DNA of 64,000 nt from Danio rerio (lineage: Eukaryota > Chordata > Actinopteri > Cypriniformes > Danionidae), in contig NC_133194.1 of the NCBI RefSeq assembly GCF_049306965.1, forward strand, positions 15,047,501 to 15,111,500. The letters are read 5' to 3'. Within the stretch, counting starts at the first letter, position 1; every line of letters begins with the position of its first letter. This document shows positions 35,001 through 46,562 of the stretch, one piece after another. Made by a program: the position numbers and the translations under genes. The notes beneath the pieces are model-generated. The model ran no database searches. It was not told the origin of the DNA and saw only the letters and a list, made by a program, of their open reading frames with translations.

Positions 35001-38000
35001 CTGGAAGACAGTCAAACATGCATTGTATGAGTATTGATGCACAGGGCAGAGCGATATTGCAAAAAAAAAAAAAAAATCACGATATTACGTTTAATATCAT
35101 TCGATATCGATAATTTTTGAACATTTTAAACAATACATTTAGGATTATTAGGATTTTTGATTTATTTAACACCTTTATTTTCATTTACCAACATTACTAA
35201 GGGAAATAGTTTTAATAGTCAAAAACAAAAAAAATATTTAAACTAAATATCTGATCTCTTTATAATAAAATAAACATAAGTTTGAAAGAGACTCTTAAAC
35301 TTGATCAATAAAATTCTACAAAGTGTGTGCAATGGTAAAGTGTAAACGCTGAAAAATCAAAGCAAATTTTAAGGTAGATCAGCATCTGTAAGGTGTAAAT
35401 AATAAATGATACAGTAAACCTCAAACTCTGTAAACAAAACTAATTATAATAATCAAATCTGAGCTTTCAAGCAAAGGAACTAAGCATCATTATTCAAATA
35501 CATTTTGCAATACAAATTGTGAAGTTGAATGACTATATTGACCCCCTATGCTAAAAAAAACTCTTGCAGATGGGGTGCTAGTGGCTGGGATGCACAAGAA
35601 AACAAAATAGCCTCTCTGGCGACCGCCTTACATCCTTTATTTACAATCTCCTCACTGCTGCTATACAACACAAATTTTCGCATAAAGTGCTCTGAAGTGA
35701 CAAGCAGGAGCATGTGGATTCCTTTACCATTTTCTATGGCATCTCTTGTAACCAGACAACCGTTTTCACAGAGGATGACAAATGGACAAACCATTGCTGC
35801 AGCTCCGATACAGGCTTATTAGAAAAAAGTAAAAAGCACTGTAGTGTTTGGATGTGCTGTGTTTGTCTGAGGTAATTAGTCTACCAGTATATTCCATACA
35901 AAATGTGAAGCAGATTGGTTGGTTTACTTGCATAAATCAGCCTGCAATCACCGCATTCAGTATAGTTCAGATGTTTTTGTTTTTTTTAACTAGGTGTACC
36001 TGGAAAATGCAAGCGTCATGTGTGCGCCTCCATTGGAAATGACAAACTTACACCCTAAGCTTATTGGCATTCCTTCCAAGGTGTGCGCTCAGCAGCCACA
36101 TTTTAATAAAACTATATCGCTTTAAACCGAAACTTCACACCGAATCTTTTTTTTTTTTTTTTAATCGTTATTGACGATGGTGTTTGGTCAATAAATATCA
36201 ATACCAATTTTATCGCCCAGCCCTACGATGCATTTTCTGTTCATAAAAAACATAATAGGTTAAAAGGAAATCAAATGTTGGCTTGTTGTTGAATAGTTTA
36301 GTTTATTCCATGCTCTGCAGAAATACTTAATTCTGGCTGGAAGTTGTGCCAAGTCGTTTAATGCACAGGTAGTTCCAGTCAGTTTCCATCACAGTTTGAA
36401 ATAAATGTGCTTCTCTTAAACATTAGTAGTTACCATAGCAAATCCACGATTTCACATGAGTATTTTTAAAAACGTAGTTTTCCCCGCTTTCGTTTTTTTT
36501 TTTTTTTTTTAGAAAATCTTCATCCATATGACAATGCAAAAACTCCCTGTGATGAATGTTAAGGGCACACCGAACCAACAGGCAGAAATAAGGATACTTA
36601 TGTTGGGTTCACATCAAATTGCAGAAAAGTCAATGCAAACATAAGAACAGAGGGGGGATACCATCCCAGAATACGCAATGCATTTCCTGCAAATGTGCGG
36701 AATTCGCCTCATTCGCATCTTCTTCCAGTTATAGTGTATACCCAGCAGAGTTGGCCAATCAGAAGGAAAAAAAAAAAAATCGCATACATGCTGACATCAT
36801 AAGGCAAACAACTCTGGTTACAGTGTGCTCATGTGGACACTACAACAAAGTTTCAGAAAATATTCACTATGGCCAGATGGTGGGTCTCATTTTACAGGCT
36901 GCATCCTTTAAAGGACGCATTAAAATGGTGCTGTGTCAAAGGACACAACTTTTCGCAATCTTTCACAGCCACGAACATCCCAAGATTCATTGTGGGCTTA
37001 TAACGGCAGGATGTTTTTAAAAGAAAACTCTGACTTACATTAGTTTTTATTTCACTTAAAAAATATAAACATGTTAAAAACTGTTTATATTTTTGAACTG
37101 TCTTCAGATGGCATAGTATAAGTTTTAAAAATCCTTTTGAGAAAGTCATTACAAATTTTATTACAGTTTATTAACGGCAGCAGTTATGATTGCTGAGGTG
37201 ATGATATATGTCATCTGTAGGCTAGATCGTCTCAATTCAAAACACTTTTAAAGTCTGCATCTTTAAGAGTTTTCAGAAGGTTTTGTTTCAGTCACCCGGT
37301 ACTCTATTTTTGCGTGGACAAACAGTGAAACAGTGCAGAAACAAAAGTGCTGTTTTGAAAATACCCATGTTTGTGTGGACGGGCCTCAGTGAAACAAATA
37401 AATGTAGTCAAAAAAATTAAAACTAACCACCATTGATTTTTGTTATAATCCACTTCACTGCACTCTTCATGCATTAGCTCAGGAGTTCCCAAACTTTTCA
37501 GCCCGTGAAATAAAAATGCCAGTCACTCGTGACCCCCAATATTATCTGAGAAGCTAAGAAATATATAAACCTTGCACACACATACTAATAGGCCCAAGTT
37601 TATTCATCGATTAATTTTGGAGAACGCCACTTGGAGACCATCCTCCATGTTCAGTTGTGGCCTGTATTTCTTTTAAATGCATGTGAGTGCCGTAAAGGTG
37701 TCAGAAAGTTTAATCTGAAGCCATAAAATCAATGTGCTGCATCTGATGCTATTGCTGTGTCTTTAATGAAACATAATCACCCCAGGGGTCGCAAAAATAA
37801 ATAAATAGAAAGGTTGATTTTTTTTATTTGCATGCTTTTTTCATGTTCATTATTAACAAGTTAACTATGATACTATTAACTACTATTTAGTTTTTTAGTA
37901 TGTTATGAACAAAATATGGTCATTTTGATAGTTTAATAAAATGAATACGATTTTTGGAAATTGCAAAGCTACACCAAGGGAACCACTGAATTAGATGATT

Positions 38001-41000
38001 GAAACATGTGCATCCAGTCACACTAGTGGTGCTGCAGACCTGATGAGTTTCTATTTGTCAAGCCGTTTTTACAAAATATATACAATGAATAACTGTAATA
38101 CATGTAGGTCTAACCTTACATTTACAGTGATTTGAAATAAGCTAAATACAGTTTTTCTATATATTAGTATTCAATTACTCAGCTTGTGATGATTCGTAAT
38201 GTGGTTTTCTCATCACAACTGTTTGTCTGGAAACCAGACAACTGTCAGTGTATAAAAAAGGTACAAAACATGTATTAAGATTTATACTTGTATTTATACT
38301 TGATTGGTATTTTAACACTATCAATTAATAAAATATGGTTACTTTTACGCAGTGGTTTATGAATGTATTATAGCATCTATGAAAAAAATAAGCTGCAATT
38401 TGGAATGTTTTAAGGGTTAGTAATGGAGATCATTAGTTTAGGAAACTATTAATAAGCCAATTCAAATTAAAAGACACCATTTTGCAAGCTTACCCCACAG
38501 TACTGATCTTCATTGAATATCTGAGGTGGGATTGCTGTAGGGTTTCCTGATTTACTCCTCATCTCATCCCGGATCGCACCGCCCACCGAGATGTCAATCA
38601 GCTCATATCGGATGCTCTTACTCTCCAAAATACGCATCACTTCTGCCTGCTGAGACTTGACCTGAGAAAAAAAAAGAGGTTGTCAGGGTAAAGCAGTTGA
38701 TACTTTTACAAGCAAACCACTATAATTATTCAGAAGAGACCAAAAGATACACAAGACGCATAGTATAAATATTAATATATTCAAATATAATATAAAGACA
38801 GTAAAACACATTTATTCAATAAAATAACTGACAATCCCACTGGGACATGAAAAAGCATGCTAAAATTAAAATGCATCTTTATAGTACTTCCTAATAAGTC
38901 GCATGATTATGTGTGAACATTAATGGGGAAGTTGATTTACTCATGCAGGAAATGTATTATAAATAGTACAACCAAAGCATTCTTATCTCTTTTAGCTACT
39001 AAATTAAATCACAGGCTGCATGAATAGTTGCACTTTTGTGCTTTGAACAGCGAGTGGTTTTATTACAAGCAATAAGTTGATGATTAATAATGGAGCAATG
39101 TACGATAAAGGTGTATTCAAGAAGCTGGATCACACTTGCAGAAACCATACCTTAATTGGGCACGTTACAAGTTATAACTTAAACATTACCCTGCTTTAAA
39201 ATGGAAGAAAATAAACTGCTGAAAAAGAGCAAAAACAAGAAGTGCCTGTTGGCAAGCGCATAATTGAAAGAATTAGAGGGTATCGCAACTATTTTAAATG
39301 AATACAACTCAAAACTTTTGTAAAATAGAAAAAAAGTGGACAACAATGAATTGTATTAATGTGCATGTGCTTAACTATATGTACATTAGGCATGGGATGG
39401 TTTGGAACATTCAAGGTTTTAAAACCCCCAAAATTGTATGTTATACCATTCCTACAGTACATATAAAATACATATATATTTTTTAACACTTCCTTTTTTT
39501 TTTCTTTGTTTTTAGGACAACGGTATCTCCACCAGAAAATGTATCCAAATATGCTGTTTTAAATTCAGGGTATATACAGAACTTAACTTAAGTTGAATTT
39601 AATAGCTTTTACTACCTTTTTTAATACCTTCAAAAAATGTTAATTTAATAAGTAATATGTTTGCTACAAAACAAACGAAAGATTATAATAAATCATTCAA
39701 TTCAAGGCTGAAAGCAGTTATCGTCAGTAATTAAATAGAAAAATAATATACACCTAAAGAAAGAATGGACACAAGAAAGGAAGAAAAGTCTCGCTACAAT
39801 CACTCTTTAAACGTTTTGGTTTTAGTTTATGTCATATTTAATGCTCAGTCTGGTTATGTGCTGATTTTCATTTGTCTGCGTTTGTGGAAAGCAGGCCAGT
39901 CAGCCGACCTAATATAGGAGCAGGCAAAGCAGGATTCTCGCGATGACCACTCACGCGATACCGTTCTTTGTCATGAGCCGTAGTTTCAGTTCAGACTCAG
40001 TAAAGGCGAGCTTGTTTGGTGATGATGTGTGTAGTGTTAGATTATACATTTAGCGGACATTTGCGCTGAACACGCAGTAAATAACGCATCAAGATTCGGG
40101 CAGCTTCTTCAAAAACACTCGATTGATCTCGGCTGGCGGATCAACATTTACCATATAATCTCTGCATTTGCCGCGATCACAAAAGCTCCCTGTCATCTGA
40201 CAGCGGAAAGCCTTGAGTGGTTGACAGCTAATAAGAACCAATATAGCGCCAATATAATCGTCTTCTTGCAGACGTGGCTATAAGCCTCACGGCTGTTGCC
40301 AACTACAGGCATAGGCCAGTCTTAAAATATTGAGTCCTTCAGCCAGAGATCCGAAAACTTGCATTTCCCTATGTTTAATTTTAATTATTGAACGAAAGCG
40401 AGCTCGCCTATATGGTTGGCAGCAAGCCAGCCGGGTACCCAGTTTATTTCCTCTCATGACGGCACCCAGGTCCTACTCTCAACATATAAATAAAGCCATA
40501 CAAAATTTGGAAGTAAGGCCTGCATTTAACACAAATCGAATATTTATCTAAAAATATTGGGCTCGGAAATGTAATAACAAGTAAATAAACGTCATCTGAC
40601 GAGTTAATACGTTTTAATGCCCATAATTTTGGCAAATTTTATTTACTACCTTCCACAACCCCGCGGACACCCTGAAACTGTAAAGAAATCTGTGTTTTTA
40701 AAACAAATGAAGCCAGCAGAAGTCAATAGCTATGTTTTCATCTAACTATTTTTTTTATTTTGGATAAGCGCATAAAAAATTGGTTGATGGAAAAGGTAAG
40801 ATGCACATACATTTTGAAAATGTGCATAAAAAAACTTGCGCATAACCAAGTAGAATAAACCTTTTATTAGATAAAAAAAGATGAGCATGAATCATGATGG
40901 AAACACTTTTACCAAACAAATTCCAGTATGAGCATTTAAAAAGTCATCCGATTTTGTTATAAAAGATCATCTGATGATAAAAATGTCTGTGAATGGACAA

Positions 41001-43389
41001 ACCAGCAGGCTGAGCACATTGTAAAACATTAGTTAACAGTTGTTTTAGTCATTCTAAAACACCTTAGCTGTTTTAGTATTAGTGTTATTATATTATTTTG
41101 TGTAATTATGTGCGTCTCGCACCTTCAAATCCCACCAAACGTCCATTGTGTGTCGGCACTTGTATTCTGAGGTGCAAGTAATTTATTAAATAAGGAAAAG
41201 ATTCACGCAGCTTCTCTTACTGTAGCAAATTCTATTTTTTTTTCTATTGATATTTGGCACCAGTTAATCAGCCAAAGTGACTATTTTGTTCTCTTTGACT
41301 CATTGGATGGAAACGCTGCTTTATTTGCACGACTTTTATGATATTTTCCAGTTTTGCGCATTTTTGGATGCAAACATAGCTAATGTTTCATTTAAATTAT
41401 TTAGCCTGACACGTTTACTGCCTCAACATATACAGTATTAAATGCTTCTAAACATAAAACGTATTGTGTTCTTAGGGAAGAGTTTTTTTTTTTTTTTTTT
41501 TTTTACCCAGACATTTTAAAAGAACTCATATTAGAGCAGTAATCACAATACTGTGAAACCGTGATATTTTTTATCCAAGGTTATCATACCGTAAGAATCT
41601 TATACCACCCTATGCCTAATGTATATGAATGCAATCAAATTGATTACATTTTGAAATGCAACCATATATAGAAATCTGATCTGTATGGGGAAATATATGA
41701 AAATGACATATTTAAGTGCCTAACACACTTGACATACATTTAAATTACACATTTACAAACAATAAATAAATACTCAAAAGCCACTTTTGCAATAATGTGC
41801 AATATATTTTGCATACAAGGGGCGTAGCAAACATTTTAAAATGGGGGGGACAGCTGTATGACATAGAAAAGTTTATGTTCATATAACTATTAATCACCGG
41901 TTTCTAAATGGTTCGTCTCTAAAAGTGAGGGGGATGTATCCCCCGCACCCTGGTTGTGTATGTTATATACACAGTAGTATACACACAGTAGTTGAAGTCA
42001 GAATTATTAGACCCCCTGAATTATTAGCCCCCCCGTTTATGTTTTTCCCTAATTTCTGGTTAACGGAAAGATTTTTTTAACGTAATTCTAAACATCATAG
42101 TTTTAATAACTCATTTCTAATAACTGATTTCATTTATCTTTGCCATAATTATAGTAAATAATATTTTACTAGATATTAACAAGGTTAATTAGGTTAACTA
42201 GACAGGTTAGGGTAATTAGGCAAGTTATTGTATAATGATGGTTTGTTCTACAGACTATCGGGAAAAAAAATTGGCTTAAACAGGCTAATAATTTTGACCT
42301 TGAAATGGTCTTTAAAAAATTTAAACTGCCTTTATTCGAGCCAAAATAAAACAAATAAGACTTTCTCAAGGAGACAAAAATATTTTCAGACATACTGTGA
42401 AAATTTCCTTGCCCTGTTAAATATAATTTGACTTCAACTGTATATATGACATACTTTAAATCCAAATATGAATTTGTATGTCATATGCCATATCTCATAT
42501 TTTAAGGGTTTGACTGCCCATAAACAAATAAAAAAGTACACTAGTATTTAAATGTAATTTGTCATTTAAAAGTACACTTTATAAAATGACTAGTCATGTG
42601 ATCTAACATGGTACGTTAGCCTCCATAAAGTGCAACCTGCTTCTCCACTTGGAATAAACAATTTTATAACAAAACTAATATTTAACAAAAGTATACTGCT
42701 TGTTTCATAACTTTAATAACCCAACTGAAATAGACAGTCATTTTCGACATTTCCAGCTACTCGCTTGATTTGTAGGCCCACGACTATCCAAATGCAATAA
42801 GATGAGTCGTAAATCATAACGCACTCTCTTGCTATTGATAACCGATGTGCAGCAATGCATCATGCAGCAGTTCAATCAATCCGATATTACACTTTATGTG
42901 GACAGGATTGAAGCCTGACGTTTCTATTAACCCGCCACATCAAATAGACGTTTGTGCAAAACAAATAGTTCACAAAGGCTACATTTCATGCATCATTAGT
43001 GAAAGCCAAACTAACTACATTCAACACAGACATGACTTCCGCTCCAAATACAATTGCAGTGCACACCATCATCGAGTCCACAGCATCTCTACGAATCACA
43101 AATCAATAAATAACCGCGTTCTGCACTCGCTTAAAACGTCTGAATGCTACAATAACACATTAATTATGAGTTAATGGACGTTCTTTCCATCGCATTAGCG
43201 TTTAAATGTGTCTGGATGTGTGTTAACGTAGCTGCTGGGTGTGTCTACAAGCCTATAATCCTCCATTTCATATGCATTTAACTCTGCATTCCTCGGAAGC
43301 GTCGCGTACTTTCTAAATCCACACGGTCACAGGTTTATTCTCACCTCTCGAGATGCAGTGACGGTGGTGTAATACAGTTTGATGCTCAT
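34935..43389 (-). CDS. sh3bgrl3: SH3 domain-binding glutamic-acid-rich-like protein 3
   Basis: A small cytosolic protein with the thioredoxin/glutaredoxin fold but no CxxC redox pair; family members are thought to act as binding or modulator proteins. Coding exons on the minus strand are 43345-43389, 38494-38661 and 34935-35000. All are in phase 0, giving 92 residues (about 93 in mammals). Visible motifs: the first strand SIKLYYTTVTASREVKSQQA (2-21), the central IRDEMRSKSGNPTAIPPQIF (45-64), and EDQYCGNYEMF around the exon 2/3 junction. It is closer to SH3BGRL3 (ALRDEMRALAGNPKATPPQI) than to SH3BGRL or SH3BGRL2. Introns of 4.7 and 3.5 kb are filled with repeats. Confidence 0.93.
35042..36224. 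mobile_element. hAT-like element, about 1.2 kb
   Basis: Starts CAGGGCAGAGCGATATTGC and ends TTTATCGCCCAGCCCT. The flanks TTGATGCA (35034-35041) and ACGATGCA (36225-36232) share six of eight bases. Its left end is 41 bases upstream of sh3bgrl3 exon 3, in intron 2. No transposase recognised. Confidence 0.72.
36233..38493. other. sh3bgrl3 intron 2, no gene seen
   Basis: Contains a poly(T) tract near 36496 and a repeat-like stretch at 36545-37020 with an open frame of 133 codons that shows no recognisable domain. Nothing else is supportable. Confidence 0.5.
38494..38661 (-). CDS. sh3bgrl3: sh3bgrl3 exon 2
   Basis: Exactly 56 codons (residues 16-71), starting VKSQQAEVMRILESK and ending NEDQYCG. 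Acceptor TTTTTCTCAG has a strong pyrimidine tract; donor GTAAGC. It carries most of the thioredoxin fold. Confidence 0.95.
39387..41618. mobile_element. Large hAT-like element, TAGGCAT family, with nested MITE
   Basis: Starts TAGGCATGGGATGG and ends CCACCCTATGCCTA. The flanks ATGTACAT (39379-39386) and ATGTATAT (41619-41626) form an 8-bp duplication with one difference. 2.2 kb, twice the related copy at 9899-10912, partly because of the MITE at 40730-41381. No transposase recognised. It is in sh3bgrl3 intron 1. Confidence 0.78.
40730..41381. mobile_element. MITE nested in the large hAT-like element
   Basis: Starts AGCTATGTTTTCATCTAAC and ends TTTTGGATGCAAACATAGCT, an inverted pair of about 16 bp. 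Its interior (GCGCATAAAAAATTGG, GATGGAAA) is non-coding. Confidence 0.7.
41819..41965. mobile_element. GGGGCGTAGCAA-ended MITE, partial
   Basis: Starts AGGGGCGTAGCAAACATT and includes GGGGGATGTATCCCCCGCA. Related to the nested fragment at 29345-29460. Confidence 0.5.
41986..42440. mobile_element. TA-targeting MITE, complete
   Basis: Left end CAGTAGTTGAAGTCAGAATT, right end ATTTGACTTCAACTG followed by TA: an inverted pair of about 14 bp with TA flanks, as for Tc1/mariner-type MITEs. It is in sh3bgrl3 intron 1. Another partial copy is at 9514-9898. Confidence 0.8.
42441..43344. other. sh3bgrl3 intron 1, 5' part, no repeat recognised
   Basis: Less repetitive and somewhat GC-richer than the rest of the intron (notably 42770-43320). 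An open plus-strand frame of 109 codons at 42845 shows no known domain. It could hold promoter-proximal regulatory sequence. Confidence 0.4.
43345..43389 (-). CDS. sh3bgrl3: sh3bgrl3 exon 1
   Basis: Encodes MSIKLYYTTVTASRE (15 codons) from the ATG at 43389 to donor GTGAGA. The surrounding sequence is GC-richer than the intron. Confidence 0.92.
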
Positions 43390-43530
43390 AGTGCTGGATG
43401 GCGACGTCCCTTTGTGTTTCTGAGGCGATCAGTTCCCGTTCTCTTTTGGTCAACAGTCAGCCGCCGTTTCGCCACTGACACCCGCTTTTCACTCATTTAA
43501 AGAGACAGCGCTTCATTTCTGACACAGGGG
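43390..43530 (-). promoter_or_regulatory. sh3bgrl3 promoter and 5' UTR region
   Basis: Moderately GC-rich sequence directly upstream of the ATG with no obvious upstream splice acceptor, so the 5' UTR is probably unspliced. Long (TA)n arrays begin at about 43590, which bounds the proximal promoter on that side. Confidence 0.35.
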
Positions 43531-43585
43531 GAAGAGGATTAAGTGTAGTTCACCCCGCCAAAAAAAAATAAATAAATAATATAAA

Positions 43586-43589
<4 letters not shown>

Positions 43590-43666
<77 letters not shown>
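43590..43666. repeat. (TA)n microsatellite near the sh3bgrl3 promoter
   Basis: About 38 TA units starting some 200 bases upstream of the sh3bgrl3 ATG. Confidence 0.97.
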
Positions 43667-43669
<3 letters not shown>

Positions 43670-43740
43670 TTATCATTTACTCATCCTCAAGAAATATGAG
43701 TCTTTCTTTTATCTGTCGAATTCAATTAGATTATATAAAA

Positions 43741-43746
<6 letters not shown>

Positions 43747-43821
<75 letters not shown>

Positions 43822-43829
43822 TATATATA

Positions 43830-43915
<86 letters not shown>
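43747..43915. repeat. (TA)n microsatellite, about 170 bp
   Basis: A second long TA run, interrupted by two TTTTTATAT units near 43818-43838. It is 80 bases from the array at 43590-43666. Confidence 0.97.
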
Positions 43916-43917
<2 letters not shown>

Positions 43918-44677
43918 GACCTTTGAAGGCATGAAACGTGGCGCAGAGGTGCTCTTGATAATTCTGGAGGTCATTAATAATATAATAACATCAATACTGA
44001 AATGGTTAAGGCGTTTTAGAATATCAAAAACAACATTTCAGATGTTTTACAGTGTGATCTGTATAACCACAAGATCTCTTATAACAAAATCACATGATTT
44101 TTTTAATGCACACACTCAAATTTGTTTGGTAAGTTTTTTCATTGTAGTTTATGCACTTTTTTCTTATCAAATACAAAGTTTATCATACTCAGTTAAGTAC
44201 ATACGTTTTTTATGTTTTACGTTTTTTTTATATATATATATCCAAAATGCGCATAGAAATCGGTGGGTGGAAACATAACAACTGTTCCATGTTTTTGTCA
44301 TGTGTAGACACTGTGTAGATACCTGTGTAGATATTATGTTTTGATGCAGTCCCAACACTATAAAAGTGGCTTTATATCCTTTTTCCAAACTGCTATCTAA
44401 ATAATTTTGTCTCATTTGTTTTTGAATTTTGCATGATGTCTAGCTTTTGAGGATCTTTTGGTCTACTTCACTTTAGCTGCGGTCACACTAGAATTTTCGC
44501 CCCATAGACTTCTATTCATGTGCATGTAAATGAGGTAATGCAGAAATGTAAGCAACAAGTTTCACAGTTCAATTCATCGCAAAGCTCAAGTTTAGTGAAC
44601 TCTGTCGTCACTTCATGTGACTTTGTGAGACCAATAGAAGTCAAGAACATGATCTATTACATGGAGCAATCGCTTGC

Positions 44678-44687
44678 TTAAAAAAAA

Positions 44688-44765
<78 letters not shown>
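44678..44765. repeat. Poly(A) followed by (TA)n
   Basis: About 27 A then about 30 TA units. It may mark the 3' end of an old retroposed insert or be plain simple sequence. Confidence 0.9.
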
Positions 44766-44768
<3 letters not shown>

Positions 44769-45498
44769 TTATTTATTTATTATAATTTTTTTTACTTTCT
44801 GCAGTGCCATCCGACAGAATATCACGTGCTTAAACTCTAGACCCTAGCATGATGCCGCAGTCACACTAGAGTTAGAGTTTGCAAAATTCTGTTGTATGGT
44901 GTTGCGAAAAGGGCCGGTATTACAGTTTTTCTAGTTTGCTTTGACCTGGTTAAAGAAACTAGGTTCCACTTCAGTTTCATTTTCTCTATCCCAGCAGAGC
45001 AAAAGACCGGTCTTGCAAATGTGTAAACTCTTTCTCATTGGGTATGCTTGCAAAAAGCACATATTGTGTCAAAACATTTAAAATATGAAACAAAAGCTAG
45101 TTTTACCTTCAAACAACACAACTTGCAAACAGGTATATGAGCTCTTTCAATTAATCATTACACAATAGACAACAAAATACAAAATATAGAAGTCAGTGCA
45201 CCACAATTGCTTGTCATTGTAGCCTATTGCCGATGCCATTTGTTGTCTTTCAAACTGTGGCTGAAAACTGAAATACCTAAAAAAAATAAATAAATAAAAT
45301 AAAATATTTTTTTAAAGCAGAAAAAAGAAAAAAGTAAAAAAATACTGTAAATATTAGAGAAAACACATGTAAACCAATATACAGTCAAATCTATAAGGAG
45401 TATAGGACATAGCCACTATTGACCTCCTCAATCCATGCTGGCACAGAACAACACAGACCTTCCACCATTTTTAATGTGAGCAGACTGATTGCTAAGTG

Positions 45499-46056
45499 CA
45501 GGGCCGGAGTGGGACTCTTTTTCAGCCCTGGAGTTTCAAGCCTTAGACCGGCCCACCTCAGTTCACGACTGACTATATTAAAATAAGGTCATTTCCAATT
45601 CAGTTTCTAATTACACTATTACGTCTTTTTTTTTTTTTTGAGAAAACAGCTGCTTTAGAACTTTAAATGTTCAAAAACCCTTACAGTGTTATATGTCTTA
45701 AGAATAAAACTATAATTTAAAAAAAAAAAAAAAAATACTCAGACAAGAATCAAACCCAGATCGGCGGTGTCGTAATCTAACGTGCTAACCACTGGACCAC
45801 AACATGTACATAACGGACTGATTCATCTGACTAATATCATCATTAACCTGTAGGCTCGTTATATATAAAAAGAGCAGAGCTGCGGTAAAATAATGAATAA
45901 GAAGACTGTAGTCAAGTAAGTAAATAAATTAATTTAAAAAGTGTGACTGCTGAAAGCAGCAGATTCTGGAGCTAGGGACACTGGCCCTCGCGGCCAAAAA
46001 ACGGACCGGCCCACCGGGAATTCTCCCGGTCCTCCCGATTAGCCAATCCGGTCCTG
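45499..46056. mobile_element. hAT-like MITE with perfect 8-bp duplication
   Basis: Starts CAGGGCCGGAGTGGGACT and ends CCAATCCGGTCCTG. Flanked on both sides by GCTAAGTG (45491-45498 and 46057-46064), which gives an exact 558-bp element. It holds a tRNA-like segment on its minus strand near 45740-45810. Confidence 0.9.
45738..45812 (-). repeat. tRNA-like segment (SINE head) inside hAT-like MITE
   Basis: The minus strand reads GTGGTCCAGTGGTTAGCACG (A-box like) and, about 35 bases on, GGGTTTGATTC (B-box like), next to an A/T run. A full cloverleaf is not convincing, so this is a tRNA-derived sequence rather than a tRNA gene. Confidence 0.5.
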
Positions 46057-46562
46057 GCTAAGTGAAGATTTGTGTGAAGGAGTGTCAAACCGGTGCTTCA
46101 GTGAATTCATACTGATCTTGGTAGTTTCTAATAGTTAGGAATAGACAGTTTCTGTTTGGTTACCATAGCTAAAACAATGAAGTTTGGACTGCTTGAATGA
46201 CATCTGTGCTTACTATTTTGAAAAATGGTGGGGAAAATGTGTCAACCCAATGAGAAAGGGTTAACACATTTGCAAGACCTGTCTTCTGCTCTGCTGGGAT
46301 AGTGATAATGAAAATAAATTGGAGCCTAATTTCTTTAACCAGGTCAAAGCAAACAAGAAAAACTGTAATAGACATTTAAAAAACTGAGTGATTGGTCCAT
46401 ATTTTAAATTTCTGTCCAGAAAGGTCATGTTTTGATCCTCGATTGATTTCACGCAAGCCAAGATCACCAAGCTTGAACTTGAACAACACTGCGAACTGTG
46501 AAACTTGTCACACAAGGCCTGGCTGTGGATAGAGAAATTAAAGGTGTGATAAACTAGAGTTG

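Larger units (their letters stand above)
44918..46370. mobile_element. Long-inverted-repeat element interrupted by a hAT-like insertion
   Basis: Sequence at 44918-45048 (TATTACAGTTTTTCTAGTTT...) recurs in inverted orientation at about 46250-46370, with long arms of about 120 bp that include TTTGACCTGGTTAAAGAAA and CCCAGCAGAGCA. The element at 45499-46056 lies between the arms. No protein recognised. Confidence 0.72.

Noticed and set aside
35529-35822. Open frame inside the hAT-like element considered as a transposase piece
   Set aside because: No hAT dimerisation or catalytic motif could be recognised.
36619-37020. Plus-strand open frame of 133 codons
   Set aside because: It begins in repeat-like sequence, has a Lys/Asn low-complexity part and no recognisable domain.
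42845-43174. Plus-strand open frame of 109 codons
   Set aside because: No known motif, no splice or promoter context, and opposite to sh3bgrl3 intron 1. Kept only as a note on a repeat-poor region.
43696-43974. Open frames on both strands in TA-rich DNA
   Set aside because: Simple-sequence artefacts across the (TA)n arrays.
45738-45812. Considered as a genuine tRNA gene
   Set aside because: A- and B-box-like words are present, but the arms do not pair convincingly and the segment lies in a mobile element.
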